From Variovorax sp. HW608 (GTDB lineage Bacteria; Pseudomonadota; Gammaproteobacteria; Burkholderiales; Burkholderiaceae_C), in the NCBI RefSeq assembly GCF_900090195.1, contig NZ_LT607803.1:5296229-5360228 (forward strand): a stretch of DNA of 64,000 bases, written 5' to 3'. Below, in pieces: positions 18,470 to 27,026 of this stretch; positions within the stretch are counted from its first letter, which is position 1; each line of letters opens with the position of its first letter. A program made the translations under genes and the position numbers. Under the pieces are notes generated by a model, which was given only the letters and a program-made list of their open reading frames with translations, ran no database searches and was not told the origin of the DNA.

Positions 18470-19502
18470 GCCTTCGAGTTTCGCCGACGGCGGTCACGAA
18501 GAAGGCGTCTTCCGCCATGCCTTGCGCTTCGCGCACTTCGGCCAGCTTGCGGGGCGGCTCGTCGATCGCCTCGTCGCTCAATGCGAAAACGCCCCAATGG
18601 ATGCCGAGCGAGCACTTGGCGCCCACGTCGGCATGGATGCGCAATGCCTCCTCGATATCCGCGTGCTGGCTCTTCATGAACCAGCGCGGCGCATAGGCGC
18701 CGATCGGGATCAGCGCGATGTCGAAGCCACCGCCTTGCTCCGGCGTCTGCCGGTCGCTGAAGTGCCGGCGGATGTCGGCGAAGTCGCGCGAGTAGCCGGT
18801 GTCGCCGGTGTAGAGCAGATGGCAGTCCGGCGCCAGCACCGCGAAGCCGCCCCAGAGGGTCGCCATCGCATCGCGAGGGCTGCGCGACGACCAGTGCTGC
18901 GCGGGCACGAGCGCGATCTCCACCTCGCCGTGCGCGCCGGGCATCGAGTGCCGGTCCCACCAGTCCAGTTCCACCGCATGGCGGATGCGGCGACCTTCCA
19001 GCCAGGGCTTGATGCCCAGCGGGACCACGAACAGCGGCGGACCGCCCGGCTGCCGGTTGAGCGCATCCACCGACAGCGCATCGAGATGGTCGTAATGGTT
19101 GTGCGACACCAGCACCAGATCCACGCGCGGCAGCTGCGGCAGTTCGATCCCCGGCGGCGTTTGCCGCTTCGGCCCCGCGAAGCGCAGCGGCGATGCGCGC
19201 AGCGAGAACATCGGATCGGTCAGCATCGTGAGCCCGCCCATCTGCACCAGCACCGTCGCATGGCCGACCCAGGTGAAGCAGGGCACCATCGCGGTGCCGG
19301 CGCGGGCGTTGGCGTGCAGCCATTCGAGCTCGGGCGTCACGCGCGGCGTCGGCGCGAGCGGGGGCGGTGGCAGATGGTCGCGCAAGGCCTGCCGGCGCCA
19401 GCGCAGCAACTCCGCCAGGCTCCGGGGCTGGAACTCCTCGTAGTTGTTCTGGAAGCCGCGTTCGCGGTGATGCGGCTTGGCGGGGTCGAGGTAGCGGTTC
19501 AT
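18441..19502 (-). CDS. MBL-fold metallohydrolase (NAPE-PLD/UlaG-like)
   Basis: A 353-residue metallo-beta-lactamase-fold hydrolase. The metal motif is SHNHYDHLD, with further ligands in PAQHWSSR, LYTGDTGYS and the late GIHWGVF. The sequence resembles the bacterial NAPE-PLD-like group (WVGHATVLVQMGGLTMLTDPMFS). ATG 19502 is preceded by GGAGG five bases upstream, better than an ATG four codons earlier. It starts 12 bases after the PAS-LuxR gene on the same strand and probably forms an operon with it. Substrate unknown. Confidence 0.88.
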   Translation of the reverse strand: MNRYLDPAKPHHRERGFQNNYEEFQPRSLAELLRWRRQALRDHLPPPPLAPTPRVTPELEWLHANARAGTAMVPCFTWVGHATVLVQMGGLTMLTDPMFSLRASPLRFAGPKRQTPPGIELPQLPRVDLVLVSHNHYDHLDALSVDALNRQPGGPPLFVVPLGIKPWLEGRRIRHAVELDWWDRHSMPGAHGEVEIALVPAQHWSSRSPRDAMATLWGGFAVLAPDCHLLYTGDTGYSRDFADIRRHFSDRQTPEQGGGFDIALIPIGAYAPRWFMKSQHADIEEALRIHADVGAKCSLGIHWGVFALSDEAIDEPPRKLAEVREAQGMAEDAFFVTAVGETRRLTRRGGTSG

Positions 19503-19514
19503 CGGTGCCTCCAT

Positions 19515-20102
19515 CTATCCCGCAATCAGCTTCTGGACCAGTTCGGCGGTGGTGGCGGCAGCGTACTTGCGCATCAGGCGCGCGCGGTGGATCTCGACGG
19601 TGCGATGACTGATCTGCAACGCCTTGCCGATCTCCTTCGAGGTGCGGCCCTGCATCACCTGCGCCGCCACCTCGCGCTCGCGCGGCGTGAGCTCGGCCTT
19701 GACCGAGCGGCGCGAGCCCAGGTCCTCGAAGGTCCAGATGCCGGCCTCGTGCGGCGCGGCGCGATTGAGGGCCTGTCCGCTCACGTGGCACCAGAAGGTC
19801 TCGCCCGCGAACATGCCATGCAGATTGCCCAGCCGCTTCATCATGCGGTTGTCGGCGTAACGTCCGCTTGCATTGAGGATCGGCTCCATGCGCTTGCCGA
19901 TGCGCTCGAATTCGGCGACGCTCGGGTAGAGCACCTGGAAGGACTGGCCGACGAGCGCATCGCGCGTGGCGCCGAACATCTCGCACACGCGGGCGTTGCA
20001 ATCCACGATGATGCGGTGGCGCGACAGCACCATTCCGACCGGCGCGAGTTCGAAGGCGAGCCGGTAGTCGACGGCCGGCAGATCCTTGTCGGGTGTCTCC
20101 AT
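19515..20102 (-). CDS. PAS-LuxR family transcriptional regulator
   Basis: A 195-residue regulator with one N-terminal PAS domain (~12-120, e.g. [20 protein letters not shown]) and a C-terminal LuxR/FixJ helix-turn-helix (~133-195: [37 protein letters not shown]). There is no receiver domain, so it is probably a ligand- or redox-sensing one-component regulator. It is divergent from scoAB, and the 79-bp gap holds a perfect palindrome (20109-20134) that is the obvious binding site for it. The MBL-fold gene follows in the same direction. Confidence 0.9.
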   Translation of the reverse strand: METPDKDLPAVDYRLAFELAPVGMVLSRHRIIVDCNARVCEMFGATRDALVGQSFQVLYPSVAEFERIGKRMEPILNASGRYADNRMMKRLGNLHGMFAGETFWCHVSGQALNRAAPHEAGIWTFEDLGSRRSVKAELTPREREVAAQVMQGRTSKEIGKALQISHRTVEIHRARLMRKYAAATTAELVQKLIAG

Positions 20103-20108
20103 TACGAA

Positions 20109-20134
20109 ATACTACGTATGTATATACGTAGTAT
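20109..20134. promoter_or_regulatory. Perfect palindromic operator between the PAS-LuxR gene and scoAB
   Basis: Two 10-base arms, ATACTACGTA and TACGTAGTAT, are exact reverse complements separated by six bases (TGTATA). The stretch is strongly AT-rich in a ~68% GC setting and lies 7 bases upstream of the PAS-LuxR start and 48 bases upstream of scoA. Inference: binding site of the PAS-LuxR regulator, controlling itself and scoAB. Confidence 0.7.
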
Positions 20135-20181
20135 CGTCTACGCTCCCGAATTCACCATCACCCACCACCGAACGAGGAACC

Positions 20182-20988
20182 ATGGCGAACAAGATCTACC
20201 CCTCCGCCGACGCGGCGCTCAAGGGCGTCGTGGCCGATGGCCAGACCCTCGCTGTCGGGGGCTTCGGCCTCTGCGGCATCCCCGAGGCGCTGATCGATGC
20301 ACTGCACGATTCCGGCGTCAAGAACCTCACCTGCATCTCGAACAACGCGGGCGTCGACGGCTTCGGCCTCGGCAGGCTGCTCGAGACGCGCCAGATCAAG
20401 AAGATGGTCGCGAGCTACGTCGGCGAGAACAAGGAGTTCGAGCGCCAGTACCTCGCGGGTGAGCTCGAGCTCGAATTCACGCCCCAGGGCACGCTGGCCG
20501 AGAAGCTGCGCGCCGGCGGCGCCGGCATCCCGGCCTTCTTCACCAAGACCGGCGTCGGCACCCAGGTCGCCGAAGGCAAGGAACTGCGCGAGTTCGACGG
20601 CGAGACCTACGTCATGGAACGCTCGCTGGTGCCCGACGTCGCGCTGGTCAAGGCCGACGTGGCCGACAAGTCCGGCAACCTGCGCTTCCGCCTGACGGCG
20701 CGCAACTTCAATCCCGCTGCCGCGATGGCCGGCAAGATCTGCATCGTCGAGGTCGAGAAGATCGTCGAAGTCGGCGAGATCGCGCCGGACGACATCCACC
20801 TGCCGGGCATTTACGTGCACCGCATCGTGCTCAACGCGACGCCCGAGAAGCGCATCGAGAAGCGCACCGTGAGCGCGTCGGTCGATGCCGCCGCTGCCAA
20901 GGTCGAGGCACAGGCCGCGATCGCGCAAGCCGCCGCCGGCAGCGAAGTGCCCGCGCCCATCAAGAACAGCAGCAAAAAAGGAGCCTGA
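20182..20988 (+). CDS. scoA: 3-oxoacid CoA-transferase subunit A
   Basis: A 268-residue alpha subunit of succinyl-CoA:3-ketoacid CoA-transferase, which activates acetoacetate. Family blocks: [46 protein letters not shown] and [18 protein letters not shown]. It is ~35 residues longer than usual because of a C-terminal Ala/Val/Lys-rich tail after the expected end near KRIEKRT, with no recognisable domain. scoB follows after one base; the 3' end holds the AAAAAAGGAG that serves scoB. Confidence 0.94.
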   Translation: MANKIYPSADAALKGVVADGQTLAVGGFGLCGIPEALIDALHDSGVKNLTCISNNAGVDGFGLGRLLETRQIKKMVASYVGENKEFERQYLAGELELEFTPQGTLAEKLRAGGAGIPAFFTKTGVGTQVAEGKELREFDGETYVMERSLVPDVALVKADVADKSGNLRFRLTARNFNPAAAMAGKICIVEVEKIVEVGEIAPDDIHLPGIYVHRIVLNATPEKRIEKRTVSASVDAAAAKVEAQAAIAQAAAGSEVPAPIKNSSKKGA

Positions 20989-20989
20989 C

Positions 20990-21628
20990 ATGCCCTGGAA
21001 CCAGGACCAGATGGCCGCGCGCGCGGCCCAGGAACTCGAAGACGGCTTCTACGTCAACCTCGGCATCGGCATCCCCACGCTGGTCGCGAACTTCGTCGGC
21101 GACAAGGAAGTCTGGCTGCAGAGCGAGAACGGCATGCTCGGCATCGGCCCCTTCCCGACCGAAGACCAGGTGGACGCCGACCTCATCAACGCCGGCAAGC
21201 AGACCGTGACCACGCTGCCCGGCAGCGCGATCTTCGGCAGCCATGACAGCTTCGCGATGATCCGCGGCGGCAAGATCAACCTCTCGATCCTCGGCGCGAT
21301 GCAGGTGAGCGAGAAGGGCGACCTCGCCAACTGGATGATCCCCGGCAAGATGGTCAAGGGCATGGGCGGCGCGATGGACCTCGTCGCGGGCGTCAAGCGC
21401 GTGATCGTGCTGATGGAACACGTCGCCAGGAAGAAGGACGGCACCGAGGACCTCAAGATCCTCGACCACTGCTCGCTGCCGCTGACCGGCGTGGGCGTGG
21501 TCGACCGCATCATCACCGACCTCGGCGTGATCGACGTGACGCCGAAGGGCCTGAAGGTGATCGAACTGGCCCCGGGCGTGAGCTTCGACCAGATCCAGTC
21601 GAAGACCGGGCCGAAGCTGATCCAGTAA
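20990..21628 (+). CDS. scoB: 3-oxoacid CoA-transferase subunit B
   Basis: A 212-residue beta subunit with the catalytic Glu in [31 protein letters not shown] and the end block [14 protein letters not shown]. With ScoA it forms the heteromeric transferase moving CoA from succinyl-CoA to acetoacetate, feeding ketone-body or polyhydroxybutyrate breakdown products into central metabolism. Shine-Dalgarno AAGGAG precedes ATG 20990. Probably controlled with scoA from the palindromic operator upstream. Confidence 0.95.
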   Translation: MPWNQDQMAARAAQELEDGFYVNLGIGIPTLVANFVGDKEVWLQSENGMLGIGPFPTEDQVDADLINAGKQTVTTLPGSAIFGSHDSFAMIRGGKINLSILGAMQVSEKGDLANWMIPGKMVKGMGGAMDLVAGVKRVIVLMEHVARKKDGTEDLKILDHCSLPLTGVGVVDRIITDLGVIDVTPKGLKVIELAPGVSFDQIQSKTGPKLIQ

Positions 21629-21638
21629 TCTCCCGGAG

Positions 21639-22556
21639 ATGAAAGCCAACGGCGAAGCGAAGGTCGCGATCTACTGGGATTTCGAGAACCTGCACGCGGT
21701 CCTGACCGACCAGAAGAACGGGCAGGACTACTACCGCGACCATCGCATGAGCGTTCAGGCGCCGGTGGTCGACGTGACCCCGGTGCTCGACTACGCTGCG
21801 TCGTTCGGCGATGTGATCATTCATCGCGCGTACGGCAACTGGCAGTTCTTCGCGCGGTACCGCGATGCGCTCAACGGCGCGGGCATCGACCTGATCCAGA
21901 TGTTCCCCCGTGGCGCAAACATGAAGAACAGCGCCGACATCCGGATGGCGCTCGACGCGCTGAGCGACATCCATGCGCATCCGCACCTGACGCACGTCGT
22001 GATCGTATCGAGCGACAGCGATTTCATCAGCCTGGCGCAGAAGGCCAAGCAGGCGGGCCGCTTCGTCGCGGGCGTGGGCGTCGAGAACAACAGCAACCGC
22101 TTCTGGATCGCGAGCTGCAACGAGTTCAAGTTCTATCGTGCGCTGGTCGAGCTCAGCGAGGCCAGCGAGCTTGCAGCCTCGGCCGCGGCCGCAGCGGTCC
22201 CGCCGGCACAAGCGGCTTCCGAGGTGCCCGTCGAACCCGCGCCGGACGCTACCGCGGCACCTTCCGAGCCTGAGTTGCCGACGCTTCTGTCGGTCGATGA
22301 AGCGCGCGAAACCCTGATCAAGTCGCTGACGCAGCTTGTCGCGCGGCAAGGCGACAACTACGTGCAGCGCGGCGCGCTCAAGTCCCTGATGAAGCGCCTC
22401 ATGCCGGCCTTCGACGAACGGACGCTGGGCTGCAGCAGCTTCACGAGCTTCCTCGAGAAGTTTCCCGACATCGTGCGGATCGTGGACGCGGACGGCGGTG
22501 GTCACGTCGCCCTGGTCGACGCCGCGCTGGCTGAACCGGAGTCCGCCACACGCTGA
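21639..22556 (+). CDS. NYN-domain (PIN-like) RNase with C-terminal OST-HTH/LOTUS domain
   Basis: A 305-residue protein. Residues ~8-165 form a NYN/LabA-type nuclease fold with acidic motifs YWDFENL, KNSADIRMALDAL and VSSDSDFISLAQKAK; Ala/Pro-rich linker ~180-222; then an OST-HTH (LOTUS) RNA-binding domain ~225-300 (TLIKSLTQLVARQGDNYVQRGALKSLM). Proteins of this architecture are widespread in proteobacteria; presumed RNA processing, target unknown. It starts 10 bases after scoB, so it may be transcribed with scoAB, though no functional link is evident. Confidence 0.88.
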   Translation: MKANGEAKVAIYWDFENLHAVLTDQKNGQDYYRDHRMSVQAPVVDVTPVLDYAASFGDVIIHRAYGNWQFFARYRDALNGAGIDLIQMFPRGANMKNSADIRMALDALSDIHAHPHLTHVVIVSSDSDFISLAQKAKQAGRFVAGVGVENNSNRFWIASCNEFKFYRALVELSEASELAASAAAAAVPPAQAASEVPVEPAPDATAAPSEPELPTLLSVDEARETLIKSLTQLVARQGDNYVQRGALKSLMKRLMPAFDERTLGCSSFTSFLEKFPDIVRIVDADGGGHVALVDAALAEPESATR

Positions 22557-22594
22557 GCGCGGGGCCGCCTCTGCCTTTGCATGGAGGTCCGAAC

Positions 22595-23974
22595 ATGATT
22601 GCGAACGACGCGTTGGGCGGAATCTGGCGAATGGCCGGATTGCCCGAGGATGCGCTGACCTGCGTCCAACTCAGCGGCGCGGATCCGGTCCTGCCTTCGT
22701 CCTTCGCGGTCGGTGCAGCCGCGCAGAGCACCATTGCCGCCGCTGCACTCGCCGCATGCGAGCTGGGCCATGTGCGCGGTGCGCCGCGCCAGCAGGTGGC
22801 GGTGGACATGCTGCATGCGGCGCTCGAATGCACCGGCTGGTTCAGCATCGATGGCCGCGTGCCGGAGCTGTGGGATGCGTTCTCGGGCCTGTATCGCGCC
22901 TCTGATGGCTGGGTGCGCATCCATGCCAACTTCGCGCACCACCGCGCAGGCGCTTTGCGGCTGCTGGGCCTCGATCCGGGCACGGCGCAACGCGCGGATG
23001 CCGAAGCGGCGATGCAGTCGTGGAAGGCGCAGGACTTCGAGGATGCGGCTGCCGCCCAGGGGCTGGTTGCGACCGCATTGCGGCGTTTCGACGAATGGGA
23101 TGCCACGCCGCAAGGCCAGGCCCTGGCGGGCCAGCCGCTCTTCACCATCGATCGCATCGGCGATGCACCGCCGCTGGCGCTGCCGCCGCTCGCGGCCGAT
23201 GCACGTCCGCTTGCCGGCGTGCGCGTGCTGGACCTCACGCGCATCCTCGCCGGTCCCGTCGGCGGTCGCGCGCTGGCGGCCTATGGCGCGGACGTGATGC
23301 TCGTCAATTCGCCGGATCTGCCGAACATCGAAGCGGTCGCGGACACCAGCCGCGGCAAGCTTTCCACGCACATCGACCTGCGAAGCGAAGCGGGACGCGA
23401 TGCGCTCGGCCGCTTGCTGAAGGACGCGCACGTCTTCATCCAGGGCTATCGCCCGGGCGGTATCGCGGCGCTCGGATTCGGTCCGGACGCGGCTGCGCGT
23501 GCGCGTCCGGGCATCGTCCATGTTTCGCTTACCGCCTACGGCACGCAAGGTCCGTGGGCATCGCGCCGCGGCTTCGACTCGCTCGTGCAGACCGCCATGG
23601 GCTTCAACCATGCCGAGGGCGAGGCCGCGGGCGGCGGCAAGCCCAGGCCGCTGCCGATGCAGATCCTCGACGAAGCGACCGGCTACCTCATCGCCCTGGG
23701 GGCGTCCGCCGCGATGTGCCGCCAGCAGCGCGAAGGCGGAAGCTGGCACGTGCAGGTGTCGCTGGCGCAGACGGGGCAATGGCTGCGCGGGCTGGGTCGT
23801 CTGCCCGATGGCTTGAAGATCGCGGTTCCTGACAAGACTCCCTTCCTGGAAACCTCGCATTCCGGCTTTGGCGAGCTGACGGGCCTCAGCCACAGTGCAC
23901 GACTGTCGCGTACACCGGCCGCGTGGCCCCGGCCTTCGATGCCGCCTGGTAGCCATCCACCCGTGTGGCCCTAG
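22595..23974 (+). CDS. CaiB/BaiF-family CoA transferase
   Basis: A 459-residue class III CoA transferase. The N-terminal third is family-divergent; the CaiB core begins near residue 208 (RVLDLTRILAGPVGGRALAAYGADV) and continues with RGKLSTHIDLRS, LLKDAHVFIQGYRPGGIAALGFG, HVSLTAYGTQGPWASRRGFDSLVQ and a normal C-terminus (SHSARLSRTPAAW, PSMPPGSHPPVW). ATG 22595 has GGAGG seven bases upstream. Acyl substrate cannot be assigned. A strong hairpin directly follows the stop. Confidence 0.88.
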   Translation: MIANDALGGIWRMAGLPEDALTCVQLSGADPVLPSSFAVGAAAQSTIAAAALAACELGHVRGAPRQQVAVDMLHAALECTGWFSIDGRVPELWDAFSGLYRASDGWVRIHANFAHHRAGALRLLGLDPGTAQRADAEAAMQSWKAQDFEDAAAAQGLVATALRRFDEWDATPQGQALAGQPLFTIDRIGDAPPLALPPLAADARPLAGVRVLDLTRILAGPVGGRALAAYGADVMLVNSPDLPNIEAVADTSRGKLSTHIDLRSEAGRDALGRLLKDAHVFIQGYRPGGIAALGFGPDAAARARPGIVHVSLTAYGTQGPWASRRGFDSLVQTAMGFNHAEGEAAGGGKPRPLPMQILDEATGYLIALGASAAMCRQQREGGSWHVQVSLAQTGQWLRGLGRLPDGLKIAVPDKTPFLETSHSGFGELTGLSHSARLSRTPAAWPRPSMPPGSHPPVWP

Positions 23975-23975
23975 T

Positions 23976-23995
23976 CATCCCTTTGGCAAGGGATG
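23976..23995 (+). terminator. Hairpin after the CoA transferase gene
   Basis: Two bases after the TAG stop, CATCCCTT and AAGGGATG form a perfect 8-bp stem around a 4-base loop, followed by CGCCTTT. It reads as a rho-independent-type terminator with a short T tract, so confidence is moderate. Confidence 0.5.
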
Positions 23996-24021
23996 CGCCT
24001 TTCGGCATCGCCGGCTAGATT

Positions 24022-24035
24022 GACCGTGCACGGTC
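24022..24035. promoter_or_regulatory. 14-bp perfect palindrome upstream of a small exported protein gene
   Basis: GACCGTGCACGGTC is its own reverse complement and lies 39 bases upstream of ATG 24075. Just downstream, CGATCC-GATCG adds more partial symmetry. It may be a repressor operator; no regulator can be named. Confidence 0.35.
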
Positions 24036-24074
24036 GATCCGATCGACCGGCTGTCAGGAAGGAAGGTGATCGTC

Positions 24075-24338
24075 ATGAACAAGCGATCAGCAGGGGGCTC
24101 TTTTCCAAAGTTCGGATGGCAATGGATCATCTCGCTGGCATTGCTTGCGACGGCGGGACTCGGCGGCTCGATCATCGAAGGCCTGTCCGGAACCCATCCC
24201 TCGCACGCTGCCGCGATGCATGCCGGGGCCGCGCAGGCGCAGCCCACCGAGGGAATCAGCTACCCGGTGCCCGCGGCGAGCGGGGTGTTCGCGAACACGC
24301 CGGCGCCGCAGTCCACCGAGGTGATTCCGAGCTTCTGA
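24075..24338 (+). CDS. Small single-pass membrane or exported protein, unknown function
   Basis: An 87-residue protein I do not recognise. It has a basic start (NKRS), one hydrophobic segment ~16-34 (WQWIISLALLATAGLGGSII), then an Ala/Pro-rich tail with HAAAMHAGAAQAQP. No cysteine and no catalytic motif. The likely start is ATG 24075 with GGAAGG upstream; GTG 24066 is possible. It stands alone between a hairpin and a palindrome on its left and the LysR gene converging on its right. Coding is supported by the ribosome-binding site and clean start rather than by homology. Confidence 0.6.
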   Translation: MNKRSAGGSFPKFGWQWIISLALLATAGLGGSIIEGLSGTHPSHAAAMHAGAAQAQPTEGISYPVPAASGVFANTPAPQSTEVIPSF

Positions 24339-24339
24339 A

Positions 24340-25251
24340 TCAGGCGGGCTCGCCGCCGCGCTCGGGCGGCAGGAGCACGGTGCGCTGCGCCTCCACCGTC
24401 TCCTTCAGAAAGTCCCACACCGCCTTCATCCGCGCCAGATGCCGCGTCTCCGCCGGCACCGACATCCAGAAAGTACGGATGAAGTTGGCCTCGCCCGGCA
24501 GCACGCGCCGCAATGACTTGTCGCGCTCGGCAATGAAAGCCGGCAGCACCGCGATGCCCGCGCCGGCCGCCGTCGCCTGGTGCTGCGCCAGGATGCTGGT
24601 GCTGCGCAGCGCGAAGGAGTCGGGCTTGTAGAGCTCGTCGAGGTACTGCAGCTCCTTGCTGAACAGCAGGTCGTCCACGTAGCTGATGAAGGTGTGGCCG
24701 CGCAGGTCCTCGCGCGTGCGGATCGCGCCGTGCGTCGCGAGGTACTGCTTCGACGCATACAGGCGCAGCACGTAGTCGGTCAGCTTGGTGACGACCACCG
24801 GTCCGCGCGCCGGCCGTTCGAGCGAGATCACGATGTCGGCTTCGCGCCGCGACAGGTGCACGAGGCGCGGCATCGCGAGCAGGTCGATCACCAGCTTCGG
24901 ATGCTGCTGCGCGAACAGCGCCAGTTGCGGCGCGAGCACCACGGTGCCGAAGCCTTCGGTGGCGCCGATGCGCACCAGACCCGACAGCCCTTCGCTCGCG
25001 GCCGGCGCGGCGCTCTCGACGGCGCGGAAGGCGCTCTCCATCGCCTCGACCTGCGGTTGCAGCCGGCGGCCGGCTTCAGTCAGGCGATGTCCGTCCGATT
25101 CGCGCGAGAAGAGGGCGCTGCCGATTTCCTTTTCGAGCGCCTGGATGCGCCGCGCGACGGTGGTGTGATCGACCGCCAGCCGGCGCGCCGCGCCGACCAG
25201 CGTGCCCGTGCGCGCGAGCTCCAGGAAGAAGCGCAGGTTGTCCCAGTCCAT
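24340..25251 (-). CDS. LysR-family regulator divergent from mmsA
   Basis: A 303-residue LysR regulator: winged helix at residues 1-62 (MDWDNLRFFLELARTGTLVGAARRLAVDHTTVARRIQALE), substrate-binding domain ~90-295. The start is ATG 25251. It faces mmsA across 101 bp holding two symmetric LysR-like sites, and so probably controls the valine catabolic genes downstream, perhaps in answer to an intermediate such as methylmalonate semialdehyde or 3-hydroxyisobutyrate (inference). Confidence 0.9.
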   Translation of the reverse strand: MDWDNLRFFLELARTGTLVGAARRLAVDHTTVARRIQALEKEIGSALFSRESDGHRLTEAGRRLQPQVEAMESAFRAVESAAPAASEGLSGLVRIGATEGFGTVVLAPQLALFAQQHPKLVIDLLAMPRLVHLSRREADIVISLERPARGPVVVTKLTDYVLRLYASKQYLATHGAIRTREDLRGHTFISYVDDLLFSKELQYLDELYKPDSFALRSTSILAQHQATAAGAGIAVLPAFIAERDKSLRRVLPGEANFIRTFWMSVPAETRHLARMKAVWDFLKETVEAQRTVLLPPERGGEPA

Positions 25252-25255
25252 GCTG

Positions 25256-25267
25256 TGCAATTATGCA
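25256..25267. promoter_or_regulatory. Candidate LysR autoregulatory site
   Basis: TGCA-ATTA-TGCA is a perfect 12-bp palindrome just upstream of the LysR start codon. Together with the TTGCA/TGCAA site at 25291-25310 it shares the TGCA half-site, as expected for paired LysR sites. Confidence 0.4.
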
Positions 25268-25290
25268 GATCGGCCATGCGTATTTGTCTA

Positions 25291-25310
25291 TTGCAATGGC
25301 AAAAGTGCAA
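25291..25310. promoter_or_regulatory. Candidate LysR operator in front of mmsA
   Basis: TTGCA and TGCAA are exact inverted half-sites separated by 10 bases, giving the T-N-A spacing typical of LysR boxes. The site lies 43 bases upstream of mmsA and 40 bases from the LysR start. Confidence 0.5.
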
Positions 25311-25352
25311 AGCTAGCATCGTTACTCGCACCCCATTCAGGAGACAAGGTTC

Positions 25353-26873
25353 ATGGACGCCACCACCACCCCGGCGACGAAGGTCGCCACCGTCAAGCTG
25401 CTCATCGGCGGCAAGTTCGTCGAGTCGAAGACCACCGAGTGGCGCAACATCGTCAACCCGGCCACGCAGCAGGTCCTGGCCAAAGTGCCGTTCGCGACGC
25501 AGGACGAAGTCGATGCCGCGGTCGGCGCCGGCAAGGAAGCCTTCAAGACCTGGCGCAAGACGGCCATCGGCGCGCGTGCGCGCATCTTCCTCAAGTACCA
25601 GCAGCTGATCCGTGAGCACATGGGCGAACTGGCCGCGATCCTCACGGCCGAGCAGGGCAAGACCTTGCCCGATGCCGAGGGCGACGTGTTCCGCGGCCTC
25701 GAAGTGGTCGAGCACGCGGCCGGCATCGGCAACCTGCAGCTGGGCGAGTTCGCCAACAACGTCGCCGGCGGTGTCGACACCTACTCGGTGCTGCAGCCGC
25801 TCGGCGTCTGCGCGGGCATCACGCCGTTCAACTTCCCCGCGATGATTCCGCTGTGGATGTTCCCGATGGCGATCGTCACCGGCAACACCTTCGTGCTGAA
25901 GCCCTCCGAGCAGGACCCGATGGTCACGATGCGCCTGTGCGAGCTCGCGCTCGAAGCCGGCATCCCGCCCGGCGTGCTCAACGTGGTGCACGGCGGCGAG
26001 GCGGTGGTCAACGCGATCTGCGACCACAAGGACATCAAGGCGATCTCCTTCGTCGGCTCGACCAAGGTCGGCACGCACGTCTACAACCGCGCGACGCTCG
26101 CGGGCAAGCGCGTGCAATGCATGATGGGCGCGAAGAACCACGCGATCGTGATGCCCGACGCGAGCAAGGAGCAGACGCTCAATGCGCTGGCCGGTGCGGC
26201 CTTCGGCGCGGCGGGGCAGCGCTGCATGGCGGTGTCGGTGGCGGTGCTGGTGGGCGAGGCGCGCAACTGGGTTCCCGACCTCGTCGAGAAGGCCAAGACG
26301 CTCAAGGTCGGCGCGGGCACCGAGAAGGGCGTGGACGTCGGCCCGCTGGTCTCGTGCGCGGCGTTCGACCGCGTCACCGGCCTCATCGAACGCGGCGTGG
26401 CCGATGGCGCGACCTTGGCGCTCGACGGCCGCAAGCCCGCGGTGCCCGGCTACGAGAAGGGCAACTTCGTCGGCCCGACGGTGTTCGCCGACGTGAAGCC
26501 CGGCATGTCGATCTACGAGCAGGAGATCTTCGGCCCGGTGCTGTGCCTCGTCGGCGCGGACAGCATCGACGACGCGATCGAGCTGATCAACGCCAACCCG
26601 AACGGCAACGGCACCGCGATCTTCACGCAGTCCGGCGCGGCGGCGCGGCGCTTCCAGGAAGACATCGACGTCGGCCAGGTCGGCATCAACGTGCCGATCC
26701 CGGTGCCGGTGCCGATGTTCTCGTTCACCGGTTCGCGGGCGTCGAAGCTCGGCGACCTGGGGCCCTACGGCAAGCAGGTCGTGCTGTTCTACACGCAGAC
26801 CAAGACGGTGACTTCGCGCTGGTTCGACGACAGCACGGCGCACGGCCTGAACACCACCATCAGTCTCAAGTAA
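25353..26873 (+). CDS. mmsA: CoA-acylating methylmalonate-semialdehyde dehydrogenase
   Basis: A 506-residue aldehyde dehydrogenase that turns methylmalonate semialdehyde (from valine) into propionyl-CoA, or malonate semialdehyde into acetyl-CoA. Catalytic Cys291 lies in [12 protein letters not shown]; family blocks include [31 protein letters not shown] and [23 protein letters not shown] 25353 follows AGGAGACAAGGTTC. It heads the valine cluster mmsA - acd - hydrolase - mmsB and is divergent from its presumed LysR regulator. Directly after its stop lies a copy of repeat family 2. Confidence 0.95.
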   Translation: MDATTTPATKVATVKLLIGGKFVESKTTEWRNIVNPATQQVLAKVPFATQDEVDAAVGAGKEAFKTWRKTAIGARARIFLKYQQLIREHMGELAAILTAEQGKTLPDAEGDVFRGLEVVEHAAGIGNLQLGEFANNVAGGVDTYSVLQPLGVCAGITPFNFPAMIPLWMFPMAIVTGNTFVLKPSEQDPMVTMRLCELALEAGIPPGVLNVVHGGEAVVNAICDHKDIKAISFVGSTKVGTHVYNRATLAGKRVQCMMGAKNHAIVMPDASKEQTLNALAGAAFGAAGQRCMAVSVAVLVGEARNWVPDLVEKAKTLKVGAGTEKGVDVGPLVSCAAFDRVTGLIERGVADGATLALDGRKPAVPGYEKGNFVGPTVFADVKPGMSIYEQEIFGPVLCLVGADSIDDAIELINANPNGNGTAIFTQSGAAARRFQEDIDVGQVGINVPIPVPVPMFSFTGSRASKLGDLGPYGKQVVLFYTQTKTVTSRWFDDSTAHGLNTTISLK

Positions 26874-26875
26874 CC

Positions 26876-26965
26876 CCCCAGCCTCGCCCACTTCGTGTGG
26901 CTCGGGCACCCCCCTGCTGGGAGCAACACCAGCGGCCCGGCAGAGCCGGTTCCGCGGTGTTCCTG
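26876..26965 (-). repeat. Repeat family 2, copy 1 (inverted orientation)
   Basis: This ~90-bp intergenic repeat contains CACTTCGTGTGG, a CCCCCTGCTGGGAGCAAC segment, and CCCGGCAGAGCCGG. The reverse complement matches copies at 29374-29458 and 41126-41213. With the former it brackets the acyl-CoA dehydrogenase and hydrolase genes in opposite orientations. CCGGC-x3-GCCGG and CCACAC/GTGG pairs can form hairpins. Confidence 0.7.
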
Positions 26966-27026
26966 GAAGGGGCCGGTGGACGGGATGCGGCCGGGGTAGA
27001 CAGTTTTCCAAACGTAGACTTGGGGC

